From assembly GCA_031310005.1 (NCBI GenBank), contig CM062379.1:62001-126000 (forward strand): DNA of 64,000 nt, written 5' to 3'. The notes below the pieces were generated by a model. It had not been told where the DNA came from. It saw nothing but the letters and a program-made list of their open reading frames with translations, and did not search any database. The position numbers were made by a program, and so were the translations under genes. Positions 1 to 12,131 of the stretch are shown in pieces. This stretch comes from Dactylellina haptotyla. Its lineage: Eukaryota > Ascomycota > Orbiliomycetes > Orbiliales > Orbiliaceae. How positions within the stretch are numbered: position 1 is the first letter of the stretch; every line of letters begins with the position of its first letter.

Positions 1-399
1 GAACGGCTGTTTCGAATTTTCTGGGGTAGCACGGTCCTGTTCCTTGACGGCCGGCCGGTTGCCTCCCTCTCTTTAACCGGAACTTTGAGTTGCTCCGGTT
101 AAGCGTTGATGCTCCGACGCGTGTGGTACTCGTCGCATGTGAGCCAACCTCTGAATTAATCTTCGGGCGGTCTTTAGCCTTGGCCCTGGAAAATAAATAC
201 TAGCACAGCAGAAATTAACAAAAATTGAATCTACCTTTTAAATCACACTTTCAAATGCCGTGGCATAGAAGAATACAGAGATCGAGAATACACAGGTAAA
301 GATGTCTCTATCGATAATTCCATAGAAACCTGAGTTTCTTGCGAATATCGCATTGACTAGTGTATCGGCGTAGCTTTTATGCCACTTTCGGATATGCAA
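1..399. other. intergenic stretch with a 9-bp inverted repeat
   Basis: No gene is seen. The only clear structure is a perfect inverted repeat with 9-base arms (TTAACCGGA at 73-81 and TCCGGTTAA at 94-102) around a 12-base spacer. This is downstream of the minus-strand gene that ends at 400. Confidence 0.5.
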
Positions 400-1228
400 T
401 CATATTGTTAAAGTACATAACTTGGCGTTTTTAGAGACTTCATAAGTATTCCTATTTGTATCCACAATAATGCATGCGTGACCTTTCTCATCAAAGTTTT
501 CCTGTACTGTCTTCGGATGAATTGATTTGAGGTGAGGATATGATTGTAACCGAATAGCACCATCGGACCAATTATTCCCAGCGAAGTTGTAATATTCCAG
601 TATGAAAACGCCTGGATTGTTCTTATGCCAAGTAATGCTGAAGTAACGGGTTGCACTGCCACAAGTGGCTTTGCTGCCAAATGAACCTCGCGTGCTCGAT
701 TTATCGCAGATATACCACATTACGTGGTGGTGCGGGTCATCGAATTTGGGGGCAGGAATATGGTAAGCCCATCGAACAAATATTCCAACCGTTCGGGGCT
801 TCAGAAACATATCTTTTCCATACGCGATGATTGCATCGTCCAGTGGGCAAAACGAGTTTGTGTTGCAGCTAGTTGGTACCGTCAGGCTTTTTATTTTAGG
901 CTCAATTAATGAAATAAAACCATTCATAGACACGTAAATCGTGGACGTTGTTTTGCCATAAAGTCGTAGAGGAAACTCGAGGTCCTTCCTAATCCATGCA
1001 TCATCTGTTTGCTTAGATTCCAACTCTGCAAAAGTCGAATTTCCTTGCCAAAGAGAGTAGTAGTATCCCTTATCGCCAGGTGCCCGAGGATGATCTTGAT
1101 TTTCGTTAGTCAGCGTTTCTATAAAACTCGGGTTTATAGTGTGCAAAACACAAAAACTTACTCTCAAGTGGGTGTGCCATACACACTGTTTGGAGGCAAA
1201 GAAGCGCGTTTAATATCAACCGGTTCAT
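400..1228 (-). CDS. secreted protein, nidogen-like/beta-sandwich type, hypothetical
   Basis: Two exons on the minus strand, 1228-1162 and 1094-400, give about 253 residues. Exon 1 encodes a signal peptide (MNRLILNALLCLQTVCMA) and ends at a GTAAGT donor. The 67-bp intron has a CTGACTAAC branch sequence and an AAG acceptor, and the phase joins correctly. The mature part contains FPLRLYG followed by IYVSMNGFISL, then a Cys-containing segment and PGVFILEYYN. That order recalls secreted fungal proteins with a NIDO-like fold, in which an FPF-FYG segment precedes an NGF segment. This likeness is from memory and is only moderate. The protein should be exported; its partner or substrate is unknown. 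A competing reading without the intron starts inside the intron and lacks a signal peptide. Confidence 0.62.
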
Positions 1229-4200
1229 GATGGACAGAAAAATGCTATGATGAGATAGAGAGAGGTGGTTTAACAGGTTCTGCCTCAACTCGCTCTCAGG
1301 CAAATTGCTGGAAAAGTCTGATGCTGTCTTTTATGAAGGATGAAGTGCGGAAACTTGGGTATCAGGTTGAAAGTAGTCAACTTATAATGTATATTCATTT
1401 ATCTATACTTTCCCCACTCTATCCTAGGATTAAAAGCGTGTGATATTTATTTCCCATTTTTTCGATCTTCCTAAAAAGTCAGGTCGCACCCACTGCCGCA
1501 GGGGTCGGACATATGGATGAAAAAACAGTCTTGTGAGGCAAAGGACGATACCTCACACAATAACATCCGAGTAATAGGAAGCTACTTCTTTGTATCTACT
1601 ACCAGCATATATCGATTTGCTTTCTACTTGCACGCACTAAATTAGGAAGGAAATTAGCTTATATTTTTAAATATTCTTAATTCACATGCTAATATTTCGC
1701 CCACAAGGAGTGTGTATACAGTCCCCCATTCTCACGCATCCCTGTTAATCCCTGGTAATACAAATGAACGTCCCGCTATAAAGGGAAAAGAAGAGTAAAA
1801 CATATTCACGGAAAGTGGGGAGTTAGCAAATGCTCTTAAATAATTATTCTCTATTGACCAAAATACCAGGCATTATCTTATCGCAATATTGCCACTTAAG
1901 TTCAACTGGCTGGGTCAAGGCTAAGGCTTGCCCAAATCTCGAAAGTGGTATCACACCCTAGTTTCGTATATCGCATCCCTATGTTCATGCTAGTGAAGTA
2001 CTGCTAGGTTATAATAGCAACACTGCTACTATTGTTCTTTCTTAGGCTTATATTCCATGAGCATTGGCAGTATACTAACTAGTATTGAAATCGATCGAGA
2101 TTGTATTCCTAAGCTTTCGTTTTCATAAAGAAATCAGACAGATAACTAAGCATTAGTTGACGGGCAAAGTACCAACTTTGGAAGTTGTCTAAGTGGCCTT
2201 CTACCTCTAGACTTAGCGGATCTAAGGACTACGTGTACGTGCAACTCCTCATTTTAGTATTATGTTTCTCAATATATTTTAGTCAGATCTACTCCGCAAT
2301 GTTTTCGATGAAGCTACCGGTCGTTCAAGTTAGCTAGGACCCTAAATGAGCAATCTTGAATATATCAGCTGGTACAAGATAGAAGAGATACACCAACAAG
2401 AAGAATTATCAAATATGAAGTCGACACACGCGTCGAAGAACATCACGATTCTTGTATCCAGATCGGTTATGGGGAATGTGTCGATCTTATTCGCTTAGGC
2501 TATCGGAATCATATCACGACAATGTTCATAATCAACAACTGTCTGTTGCTAGCAATCGGTTAGTGTCGACGTGTCGTATCTCGCCACAATATTAATATCT
2601 TACAAATCTAATTAGGAAACGCTCCTGAATCTACGGCTGGAGTACTAGAGGGGGTGGGGATACAGATAGTCAAATTCTGGTCATCGTGTCGCATCTCATA
2701 ACTAGTTCTTTTCGTCAGTCTCGCCACCAGCTTCAATCGCTGGAGCTATGAGATTTTTATTGTGTTGTCTGATCTGGCCTGCAAAACCAGAGCTGGCAAC
2801 GAGACTAACCGGAGCTATAGCCAGTCTGAACCCAAACCAAAACACAACAGGGTTATAGCTAGTCTTGTTGCTAGACGCTGATGTTGCCGAGTGTTAGCTA
2901 TAGGTATCCTTGATCTCAATGTTTTCCGGTGGCGAGATCCTTTTTCTTCTTCATGCATAATAAATCCTTAATATGCTACCTCTAGCCAGACAATACCACA
3001 CAAAACGATTAATGATTCGAACTTCTTGATTAGCATGCAGTGTTCATTATTTAGTTGTCCTTCAATATTTAAGTTTTAAGGTGATATCGAGGATAATATA
3101 TAGCTTGAGCGACCTTCTCACTCAAATATACAGACTTTCAAGTTCTTCGCTTTTCAGTGTCTAGCGACAACGAGGAGATGGGTAGCTTAGTAAAAACACA
3201 CTGAATTCACAGGCCGCCCTAGTAACTATCTTGGACCGGATAAACCTACATATCTATCTATACTCATATAGGTCATGATTAAGTTGGTTTGATTGCTAGA
3301 TTTAAAATATATACTTTGGTGGATGGCTCGTTGTATTGCAATTGGAAACGGTATTGCCATTGGTATGCTATTGGTATATTAAAAGCTGATAAACATATTG
3401 TGTTGTAGTCTCGGACATAATTAATTATACTCATGGTAGAAATGCTACCACATAAATTTAGGTCACCATCTTTCGAACTTAACTCTCCGACTGCTCGACA
3501 AGACCAGAAGGTGTTCCTTGTTTATAAATTAAATCCCAATACTTCTTAAGTAGACATTCCATGGCAAAGGAATAGCTCCGTATTCGTCTGAGAACGCAAG
3601 ATTATCCGCTCGGCGTCGCACATCAACACCACATTGAGATTGAACGGGTCTGTAAATGAGGCATGGTCGGATGCCGGCAGTGTCAGAACCCTGTTGCTCA
3701 CACGACAGTGGACGGTCCCTTTGTCCGCCATGATGAAATGAGGGCTATTTTGCCTTAATTTGGGTAGCCGAATGTGGATTTGGGGAATTGGCGAAACTGA
3801 GCCAAGCCGGAATCTCGGAACTTCATTATTAGGAGTGAGGATCCTCAGTTATCTTCTCCTTTTGTTAAGGGAGAGTACGCGTACAGAATTTTGCAACACT
3901 AAACAACAACATTAGCACTGGTTCCATAATACCTGACAGTCATATGGTTTCTCTGGCTCCTTATGTTTGGTGCAGCAATACGAAATACGGTGTTCGATTA
4001 TCGTCTTGTTGATAGGAGGCAACTGTCTCCTATCTATTCGAGTTAACTAGTTTCACAGCACTCTCATCTCGCTTCTTGAAAAAAAAAAAAAAAAATTGAT
4101 GTTTGTCTCTGCGCTATTTGAACGGGCTAAAGAGGAATCGATGAGCCTCCAAGAGCCGAATCCCCGCGAATATAATCTTGGCCGCCGCATCATCATTTCT

Positions 4201-4824
4201 TGGCATCCCACTCTGAGTTAAGGGGCACGCGACGCTATCAAATCAGACAGTTTGCTGCTGTTTGAACGGCCCACCCAATGTTAAATGCATTTGCTCGAGC
4301 TTCAAAAATACATGGATGAAGCAGGGTGTTACTCCATGCAAGGAAGGAAAGGAGAACTGCCGATTGGGCTCCATCCGCTCCTCCCTGTCTCCAAGAGATA
4401 ATGGCAACTTGGAAGCCTTTAAAGGTAATGTCGGAAGCACAGAGTGCCTTGGGAAGATTGCTATCTCCCGGGCGTCGACGGCAAAAGGCAGGAACAGATG
4501 CCTTTCTTAGTGAAAACAGGTACTTTTACTCTTCTCCTACTTTATCAGGTTTGATTTCAGGTTGACTACCAAGAAAACAAACCTATAAGTGTGATATCCT
4601 TTCTCTCTCTATATATCTTCTCATTCCACCACATTTATTATTTCGAAAAAGAGGCTAAAATCCCCCCGGCTCGGAGCCAGATTCAGAGAGTCATCGACAT
4701 TAAATTCAGAAAGGCGGCACCCTGGAATAGCCTCAGTGGTATAGTTCATATCTACTCATGTTAAATTTCCTGTTACTAACCACTTGACTACAATCACTCG
4801 ATTTAAAGTCAGAGAAACCTAGTC
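1229..4824. other. AT-rich gene-free stretch (3.6 kb)
   Basis: No convincing gene. It is rich in AT and short inverted and direct repeats, especially at 2570-2940, and has an 18-base A run at 4079-4096. A 61-codon minus-strand frame at 3546-3731 has fairly balanced codons but no recognisable domain. The texture fits decayed repeat DNA, perhaps mutated by RIP, but no transposase or reverse transcriptase frame survives. Confidence 0.5.
2578..2938. repeat. possible decayed MITE with 10-bp terminal inverted repeats
   Basis: ATCTCGCCAC at 2578-2587 is repeated in inverted form as GTGGCGAGAT at 2929-2938. Nested inside are imperfect hairpins: ATCTCATAACT (2692-2702) against AGCTATGAGAT (2744-2754), and AGTCTCGCCACCAGCT (2716-2731) against AGCTGGCAACGAGACT (2790-2805). 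Direct copies of TATAGC-AGTCT occur near 2811 and 2852. No coding capacity and no clear target-site duplication are seen. Confidence 0.3.
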
Positions 4825-7083
4825 ATGAATCCACCTCTATATTCCGACAAAGGAGGAAGGGTTCATTCACCATCCGCAATGGCTCTCCAAATTCTCCAAT
4901 TCGTAACAAAGCCGGCTTTAAGAACTATTCGACGTCTTTCGGAAGTACTTCCTACCTCATTCACGGGCTTCTCAACTGGATACCAGCCACTACCACAGTC
5001 AATACCCATTTTTAAACAAACACGAGGAACCGATAAGCGTAGAATTGTACTTTTGGCTTCTGTATCAGCATGCAGTGCATTGCTGCTCTACGCTTTCTTA
5101 GATCACAATACCGTCCAACACTTGACGCCTAATTGGGGAAGATATGAAGTTGACAGCTTTCTCGGTCCCGTCTACCCGCTTGGCCGCATCGTATCCGGTT
5201 CAGAGTGGTCGACATTTACCTTTGGTTCGAGGGAAATCCCAGCGCCTCCTCCCGAGCCTCCTGGCTCAATGGTGCTTACAGTTGTTCCACCAAGCGAGTG
5301 GATCGATTGCCCCACTGCCCGAGATTTCATAAAATCACTACCGGAGGTCACATTTGTTTCATTCCAAGAAGTGACTGGGCAATCAGGAGAGCAAGAAGAA
5401 CTGTTATGGCTTGATGAATGGATCTCTAAAGGAACGATTATGACAACTCGACAAAAACCACAGCCTCCAGTCCTTGACATTGTGTATACTTGGGTTAATG
5501 GCAGCTCTCAAGCATTCCAGAAAGCGAAAGATAGTGTTGAGTCGAAAAGCAGATTGACAAAAATTCCAGACTACGTCGCAGACTCCCTAAATCGACACCA
5601 CGATTGGGACGAGCTTCGATATAGTATAAGAAGTATAGAGACATTTTTCGAGAGGGATGAGAAAGGGCTAGTGAAGTCACCAAACCCTTTAGGAAATATC
5701 ACCATCATTTCTACCATCCACAGTGATGATCCGAGCCACCCACAAACCCCACTCTGGCTAAAACAGGTGCCCGATAGTTCAGTCAAAATTATATCACAAG
5801 AATCGCTACTATCGCCGCTGCTCAACAATACCTGCGCCGCGGACACATTTTCCTCTTGCTCTGTTGAAGCGAGATTGGACCGCCTACCAGAAGTTTCCGA
5901 CAAGTTTGTCTCACTGAGTGACGACATGTTCCTTTCGAACCAACATTCTGCGGCTGATATTTACTCTCCTCTTTATGGCTTGGCCTTTACATTCGATTAT
6001 GACTGGTCACACTTCACTCTTGACTATCCGCCCGCCTTCGGACCCATTGAGCACAAACACGGAGAACTACCATATCTATATCTATCCGCATACTTGCTCC
6101 ACGTCAGGTTTGGCTGGGAATTTAGATCTTATACAAAGCATACAATTCACCCAATGTCGAAAAGTATCCTGCAAGAGCTACGGTCCACGTTCCCATCGGC
6201 ATTCGAGTTGAGTAGCGCCCAGAGATTTCGCGGAGAAAGTCCCTCCATCCATCTGTGGTTCTTATTTTACTGGTACGTGATTGAGAGACACCGTGAGTCT
6301 CTTATCTGGAGCTACCTTTTCGGCGTACTACAAGACGACGAAACTGAAACTGTCAACATCGCCGATCTACGCACTCGACTGAGTACTATTGACACTTCGA
6401 CAATCTTCAACCGAACATCGCTACTACCAGAAATTGTAACTATGGCATACCAAAATGCGAGTATCGAGCCAAATCAAGCAAGTAGATCTCTATGGAGCAG
6501 TGCGGATGGTCCTGTATGGCTCTCTTTTGAAAACGAGAGAGATCTGGCTCCTAGGTTCGACGAAAAATTTCTAGCGAAAGTCCCGTTTGAAGAACCACGA
6601 CAACTAAAACCCTGTGAAATGGCACCCGAATGTTTCGAATTTGGGACCGATCAACCCGGAAATGTCTCCACGGAGTTTATCTTCGAAAAATGGCGAAAAG
6701 ACGACAGAGCTTGTGGGGATTGCTTGATAAATGCATTACTACGGCAATCAGGATCAATTGGTCTAAGTTCGTTCTTACCCAGCGACCCGAAAAAACGAGA
6801 AACCGCAGTACGAGCAATTCATCGTTATACACATACCATTTCGAGGGTAGATGCACGATATGGGATGATGGATTCAGTCCAGACGGTGACCGATTTAACA
6901 AATCAATGGGTTGAAGAGAAACCGGGCGAAGTATGTTTCAACGATCACTTTCATTCTCAAAATTCAACCGAAATCTCTCTATTCGCAGAGACAGCAAAAG
7001 GTAAACATGCACTGGTGCTCAATCCACAATCCCACCCGCAATTACTCGAGCTAGTAACTAACGCCTTGAATAGGTTTCTTTAA
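4825..7083 (+). CDS. Stealth-family sugar-phosphate transferase (type II membrane protein)
   Basis: A single exon of 752 residues. A hydrophobic segment at about residues 73-92 follows a basic stretch, as in type II Golgi proteins. Conserved Stealth regions appear in order: CR1 with DIVYTWVNG at 218-226, CR2 with DELRYSIRSIETFF from 262, CR3 with KFVSLSDDMFLSNQ from about 361, and the later HP-rich CR4-type segment (HTIHPMSKSILQELRSTFP). The family includes human GlcNAc-1-phosphotransferase GNPTAB and bacterial capsule polymerases. It moves a sugar-1-phosphate from a nucleotide sugar to a glycan hydroxyl, making a phosphodiester. In a fungus the acceptor is unknown; cell-wall or secreted glycan decoration is an inference. 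No close neighbour shares an obvious pathway. Confidence 0.85.
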   Translation: MNPPLYSDKGGRVHSPSAMALQILQFVTKPALRTIRRLSEVLPTSFTGFSTGYQPLPQSIPIFKQTRGTDKRRIVLLASVSACSALLLYAFLDHNTVQHLTPNWGRYEVDSFLGPVYPLGRIVSGSEWSTFTFGSREIPAPPPEPPGSMVLTVVPPSEWIDCPTARDFIKSLPEVTFVSFQEVTGQSGEQEELLWLDEWISKGTIMTTRQKPQPPVLDIVYTWVNGSSQAFQKAKDSVESKSRLTKIPDYVADSLNRHHDWDELRYSIRSIETFFERDEKGLVKSPNPLGNITIISTIHSDDPSHPQTPLWLKQVPDSSVKIISQESLLSPLLNNTCAADTFSSCSVEARLDRLPEVSDKFVSLSDDMFLSNQHSAADIYSPLYGLAFTFDYDWSHFTLDYPPAFGPIEHKHGELPYLYLSAYLLHVRFGWEFRSYTKHTIHPMSKSILQELRSTFPSAFELSSAQRFRGESPSIHLWFLFYWYVIERHRESLIWSYLFGVLQDDETETVNIADLRTRLSTIDTSTIFNRTSLLPEIVTMAYQNASIEPNQASRSLWSSADGPVWLSFENERDLAPRFDEKFLAKVPFEEPRQLKPCEMAPECFEFGTDQPGNVSTEFIFEKWRKDDRACGDCLINALLRQSGSIGLSSFLPSDPKKRETAVRAIHRYTHTISRVDARYGMMDSVQTVTDLTNQWVEEKPGEVCFNDHFHSQNSTEISLFAETAKGKHALVLNPQSHPQLLELVTNALNRFL

Positions 7084-8028
7084 TGCATATTTCCCCCAAA
7101 AGAGTAAATGGGAAGCTTAGCAACGCGGATCCGTATACCCTTCGAATCCCACCCACATTTCATCCCATTTATTTTGGTTCTGATTTTGTGTTTCATGATT
7201 GTATGATACCCATTAGCGTGCTTATTTTACTATTTATTATAGCTACCAACTTCTATTTTGTATATATATTAATTGCCGGGACTCATGTTTGATTATATTA
7301 ATACCTATTATCCTCCATATAGCAGGCATATATTGTCTCGCACTTCGCAGGCCTAAGACTGCACCTGGTTTACGAGACAAGGGCGTATACTAGATGCGAA
7401 ATATTCTGCGAAACCGGAGATACAGCTGGTGTAGGCTCCTGTCTTTTGACTGCAGCTGACCTAAGTGTCAACAAACAAAATACAACAAATTTATCGAATA
7501 CTATCAACACACTCGCGCAATACCCTTGAAATTGATGGCTGGTCCTGGGAGTATGCAGATAGTGAGGGCGGGTGGACAAGCTTAAATTGATTCGCTAAGG
7601 TATACTTGTGCGTTTATCTCCTTTTAATATTTCGGGCTCGTATAGAAGTTACCAGTGCTGTCAGTTCCAATTACAATGGCCATGCAACTCGGAAAGGCCT
7701 TGAGGCGGTGGCGGTTCCCCGGCCCGTGAACCTAACTTGGATGCCGCCACAGAAGACCGGAGCCAAGCTCACCGAAGTAAATGCGGAGCATGATTCTCCA
7801 CATTCACAACACATCAGGGTCTCTGGATTCTATAGTGGATCCGCGATATGCGTGGATTGCATTTTCGGGGAGCTATTCCATGGTAAACGGTGTTTCAAAT
7901 ATTTGATAGTGATGTTGGATGAAAAACATAAATACCCAAGCTAAAAGAGAATTCCTTGTTACTGTCTTGTATTTTCAATCGATATCCGAGATTCATACCT
8001 ACCCATTTTCACCTGCAACAACACAATA
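7084..8028. other. intergenic stretch upstream of the CBM1 esterase
   Basis: No convincing gene. A CCCCGG hexamer near 7714-7722 fits the loose CreA/SYGGRG carbon-repressor consensus, which would suit a plant-cell-wall enzyme gene, but a single short match is weak evidence. Open frames here have no domain or start context. Confidence 0.4.
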
Positions 8029-9436
8029 ATGTCGTTGACGCTTGTGGTGCTTTACTTAGCCTTAGCCTTTGGGACGGTGATAGGACAGCAAACCGCGTAT
8101 GGGCAATGTGGGGGCAATGGATGGACGGGGCCGACTACCTGCGTAGCGGGCTATACTTGTACATATCAGAATGATTGGTATTCTCAGTGTGTCCCTGGCG
8201 GTGCGACGACGACGACGACGAAGACAACAACCACGACGACTCGCACGACAAGCTCAACAACAAGCTCAACGACACGCAGTTCGACAATCTCGACCAGTTC
8301 CTCGTCAAAAACTTCGAGCTCGACGACTAAAATTACATCGACAACGACCACAACTACTAGGACTACGAGCAGTAGCACGAGAACTACGTCCAGCTCCGCG
8401 AGTTCAACTCCTTCCTCAGGCTCTACCATCCAGCACTGGTTTGTCTTGTATGCTTTATCCTTCTGACTGTTTCAGTGCTGTTCTACAATTTGAAAAGAAC
8501 GAGCTAACTTGAACCTAGTGGAGATTCATACACATACACTGGGTTCAATGCGTGGGGGACCCAGCCGTCGACGAGCAATCCATTGGGAAATCCGACATTT
8601 CCGGGTGATACGACATCTGGAGGGGCTAATTATGTTGGCCTTGCTATCACCACGTACAAGAAAAGCACACTTTTTGCATACTCATTAGGCATCAGCGGTA
8701 AGGACTTCTTAGCGCGAGGCTAGAATTGTGTATACGCAGATAGAGTGTTCAGATGCTAACAGGAGTAGGTGCCACGGTGGACCCGACGCTTGCTTTTCCA
8801 ACTCAAGGTCGAGCCCTGGACGTCGAAATGAACACTTGGATCCAACAGTATTCCAACAGGGCTACGGTTGGTGTTCAGTGGACGGGTGATAATACTCTAT
8901 TTTCGATGTTCTTCGGGGTGAATGATATAACGGTGACAATGTCAAGAACGGATATGGATACGTACACGGACAAGATCCTAGCTTCTCTGATGAACCAGAC
9001 AAACACCCTCTACAACTACGGGGCGAGGAAGTTTATGTTTATCAACTGTCCGCCGGTCGACAGATTGCCCGCGGTTTACGGCAATGCTGCGATCAAGACC
9101 AATGTGGCGCGGTGGAACTCGCGGCTGTTGAGCTTCGCGGCTGATTTCAAAAATTCGCACGCTGGGGTGAGTTTTTCTTCTACCGAGTGATCAGATGCAT
9201 GATTTTCTGACCAGAGACTGAATTGGGAGCAGAGTTCATACGTGGTGTATGACACATGGACGGATTACAATAAGGTTCTGGATAACCCGACCGCGTACGG
9301 TTTGAACTCGAACGTTCAGACGTCGAGCAGTGACCAGTCGTATTTTTGGCGCGATTCGTACCACCCGAACGTGAAGATGCACGATGTCATGGCCCAGAGT
9401 CTTTCTGCGTTGTGGCGGTCGGCTGGCTGGTGGTGA
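8029..9436 (+). CDS. secreted CBM1-SGNH/GDSL esterase, CE16 acetyl esterase type
   Basis: Four exons (8029-8447, 8519-8697, 8769-9166, 9215-9436) encode about 405 residues. A signal peptide covers residues 1-19. A fungal cellulose-binding module (CBM1; [15 protein letters not shown] ... YSQC) lies at about 24-54, then a Thr/Ser linker to about 131. The catalytic domain shows [15 protein letters not shown] with nucleophile Ser143 in block I, FFGVNDI with Asn251 in block [12 protein letters not shown] from 292, and RDSYHPN with Asp379 and His382. This layout fits CE16 esterases that remove acetyl groups from xylo-oligosaccharides or other plant glycans. The exon 1 donor GTATGC was chosen because it restores WFVFGDSY; the earlier GTTTGT donor does not. 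The substrate is inferred from family. Confidence 0.88.
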
Positions 9437-10046
9437 AGAGGATTGTTTCGGATCGCAAATATATTTAAATATTGATTCCCGGTCACCTCTGTTGGAACTA
9501 ATTATGAGCTGTATATAAAAACAAGTGCAAGTGCGTACGGAGTGTCGTAGCGTCTGCAAAACTGTGCATATTTTATTATTACAAATTTCTCAAATGAGGG
9601 CGGCCTGATTGTGCGGCGCCCGGGCCCGAAAGATATATAATTTATATCCGCAATCTCTCGTGCAAATTAAACGCAGGGTTCGAGAGCCAGAACAGGGATG
9701 GGTTTCCCGTCCGGTCTGTTTCAGCCGGGGTGCGGCGCAGGTCCAAAAACGCAGCTCGTTCACGTCCTCTGATCAGGCCGCTCCTGACGAGATGGTATTC
9801 TGATCGGTTCATATGAGGGCTGGCGGTCTGTTATCCGGGCATCAATATCGATATCGCTTCTCCTCATCTCCTCCGCCCCGCAATATCCACCGTACTCGGT
9901 CCGCGTGAGATTGCTCTTCGCGAGCGCCAGACAGATCGAAAGCCCGCGACTGTTCGTTCCAACTTGCCAACAGTCCTAGCTAGCCTTCCCAGCCAGCCAG
10001 TAGTAGTAGTTTCCGCCGATATAAACGTATCGCGGTTGTCGTCAGG
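9437..10046. other. intergenic region / leader of the Pro-Gln-rich gene
   Basis: No gene seen. The last 200 bases are C-rich and probably contain the promoter and 5' leader of the gene starting at 10047. Confidence 0.45.
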
Positions 10047-12131
10047 ATGTCCCTCAGACACACCATCAAGACGCTCCTCAACGGGCCTCAGACCCAGGCA
10101 CCCGCCGACGGCTACGGCTACGGCTACGCTCAAGGCCCCGCTCAAGCCCACGGCCAAGGACCTCCGCAGCCCCAACCCGCGCACGGCGGCCCACAGCACT
10201 ACGGCCATGGCCAGGGACTCCCCTACGGCTACCACCAGCAGGGCGTTCCGCAAGGCCAACCGTACAGTCCGCCTGCGGCCTCGCACTTCCAGCAGCCCTA
10301 CGTCGGTTATGCTCCTCCTGCCCAACCGCAGTTCCAGCAACCGCCGCCGCCGACTGGCTTCGCTCCCATCCACCAGCAGCAGCAACAGCATCAGCAGCAT
10401 CAGCAGCATCAATATCACCCGCCTCAGCCCGCCGCTGGTGGGTATAATCAGGCCAATGCCTTCGCTCCTCAGAATCCCCATACGTATCAACCGCCTCCCT
10501 CCGCCCCCGCGCCGGGCATACCCCACTCTCATACCTTCCCAGTGACCCGGTTCGCCCACCAAGCGGTTCCGCCTCAACCTCAAAGCACTTCCCATGCGGT
10601 TCCGCATCTTCAATACGGACCTCCACCCGTGCCTTCAGTAGCCCATCAAGCCCATCCGCTGCAACAGACGCTGCAACAGACGCAAGCCGGCAATCCGACG
10701 CTCCAATACGCCCAACAGTATGCGCCAATTAATTCCATCCCGCAAGATCCTACTTTGCCCCAGACCCCGATGTCCCCCCCTCCGCCCTACGTCCAAAGTC
10801 TGCATCCCACCAGCAATTCTTTCACAACAGGCGGCCGAGCGAGCCCTTCACCAATGACCAAACGTTCTCCTACTTTTCCTGTAACAAAGGTCGATTCTAA
10901 ACCTGCTACGCCCGTGCAGCCATTGGCCAATGATCAGCCCCCGTCACCTCTCAACCATGGATCAGCTCCGATCTCACCCCCTCCTCAATTCCAACACCAT
11001 CCTCCTGTTCGCCACGAGCAGAATTCAGCCTCTCCATTGACATCTCCACAGCCGCCGCATCAATCGCCGCATCAAACAAACCCCCAGAAAACACCCAATA
11101 TTGAGTCGCAACCTCAGCAGCACCCCTCTTGGCCAGCTTACAACTCAGATACCAATCAGTCCAACTCTACCGCAGCTCCAGTATCGGCAACTGCGGGGAG
11201 TCCTCCAGAGACCCCTAGCGGAATCATTCATCCCTCCATGCTAGCGCAATGGAGCGCAGCTACGGCTACCAAGCAAAGCGGAACGCCTAGTTCTCCACAA
11301 GTGCAGCCTTCAAGCGCCTCTCAGAACCCGGCGGCCCAACCAAGTGGAAGCGGTGTTCCACCTCAGCCCAGCTATCCTGGCGGTAAAGGTCATAGACCAG
11401 TCGGTAGTGTGAGCAGATCATTGACCTTCTCTCGGAAAAATGAGGATGGTAGCCCCAACTGGTCAGGAGTGTTGCTCACTATAGATGGGTTACCCTCGGA
11501 AACATTCACAAGGTTCGTTGATGGGATGTACAACTTTGCTGGGAAAGAAGAAGATCCCTTGGGTCTTACGCCGGATCAGATCCGTGTCTTGTTTGAGAGA
11601 TTAGACATGCCAGACGAAAAAAACCACCGTAAGCCAAATTCAACATGATCGCTTCCTATCAAATAATTTGACTAACAAAGGAAAAAAATCTGATTTATAG
11701 CAAAACGCCTGGCTTTAATTGCGAACAAAAAAAACCACCCAGATCCCGTATCATTCGTCAACACCAGTCTGATACAATGTTATACCATTTTTGATCTAAC
11801 TTATATTACTGAGCCTAACCTCATGCCTATCGTAACTCGGGAGGGCTTTCAGCAATATATGATAACAGAGGTATTGATGGATCCTTCATCGATGCACAAA
11901 AGATTCAATCGACTGCTCGGCAGCTTTGGACACGAAATTATAGACCCAACATCCAAAAAGCCTTTTGGCAGGGTTCAGGTTGACCGAGAGTGCTTTCCTA
12001 CGATGAACAACGATCAGTATATCGCTCGTGATAAGAAGCGACAAGAAGCTCTCGAGGCTCGAGAAATAGCAAATAACGGAGTCGAAGCAAGCCAGGGGGG
12101 CTACGGACAGCAAAGTTCCTGGGGAATCTAA
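10047..12131 (+). CDS. Pro/Gln-rich protein with conserved C-terminal fungal domain (DUF7514-like)
   Basis: Two exons, 10047-11628 and 11701-12131, give about 670 residues. The intron has a GTAAGC donor, a TTGACTAAC branch and a TATAG acceptor. Residues 1-440 are disordered, very rich in Pro, Gln, Tyr and His, with repeated GYGYGYA and QQQQHQQHQQH tracts. The C-terminal part from about 460 (WSGVLLTIDGLPSETFTRF) to about 640 looks globular and continues across the splice into MPIVTREGFQQYMITEVL. It resembles what I recall of the fungal DUF7514 domain, but I cannot check this. No signal peptide or membrane segment is present. The function is unknown. The low-complexity part suggests condensate or scaffold behaviour, which is inference. 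It converges with the gene at 12534. Confidence 0.78.

Noticed and set aside
3546-3731. 61-codon minus-strand frame with balanced codons in AT-rich DNA
   Set aside because: No domain, no splice extension and no homologous motif I can name; may be a relic.
4733-4765. tRNA-like D-arm words (GCCTCAGTGGTATAGTT)
   Set aside because: No anticodon arm, T-arm or acceptor pairing follows.
8184-8429. Val-rich minus frame over the esterase linker
   Set aside because: A shadow of the Thr/Ser linker repeats.
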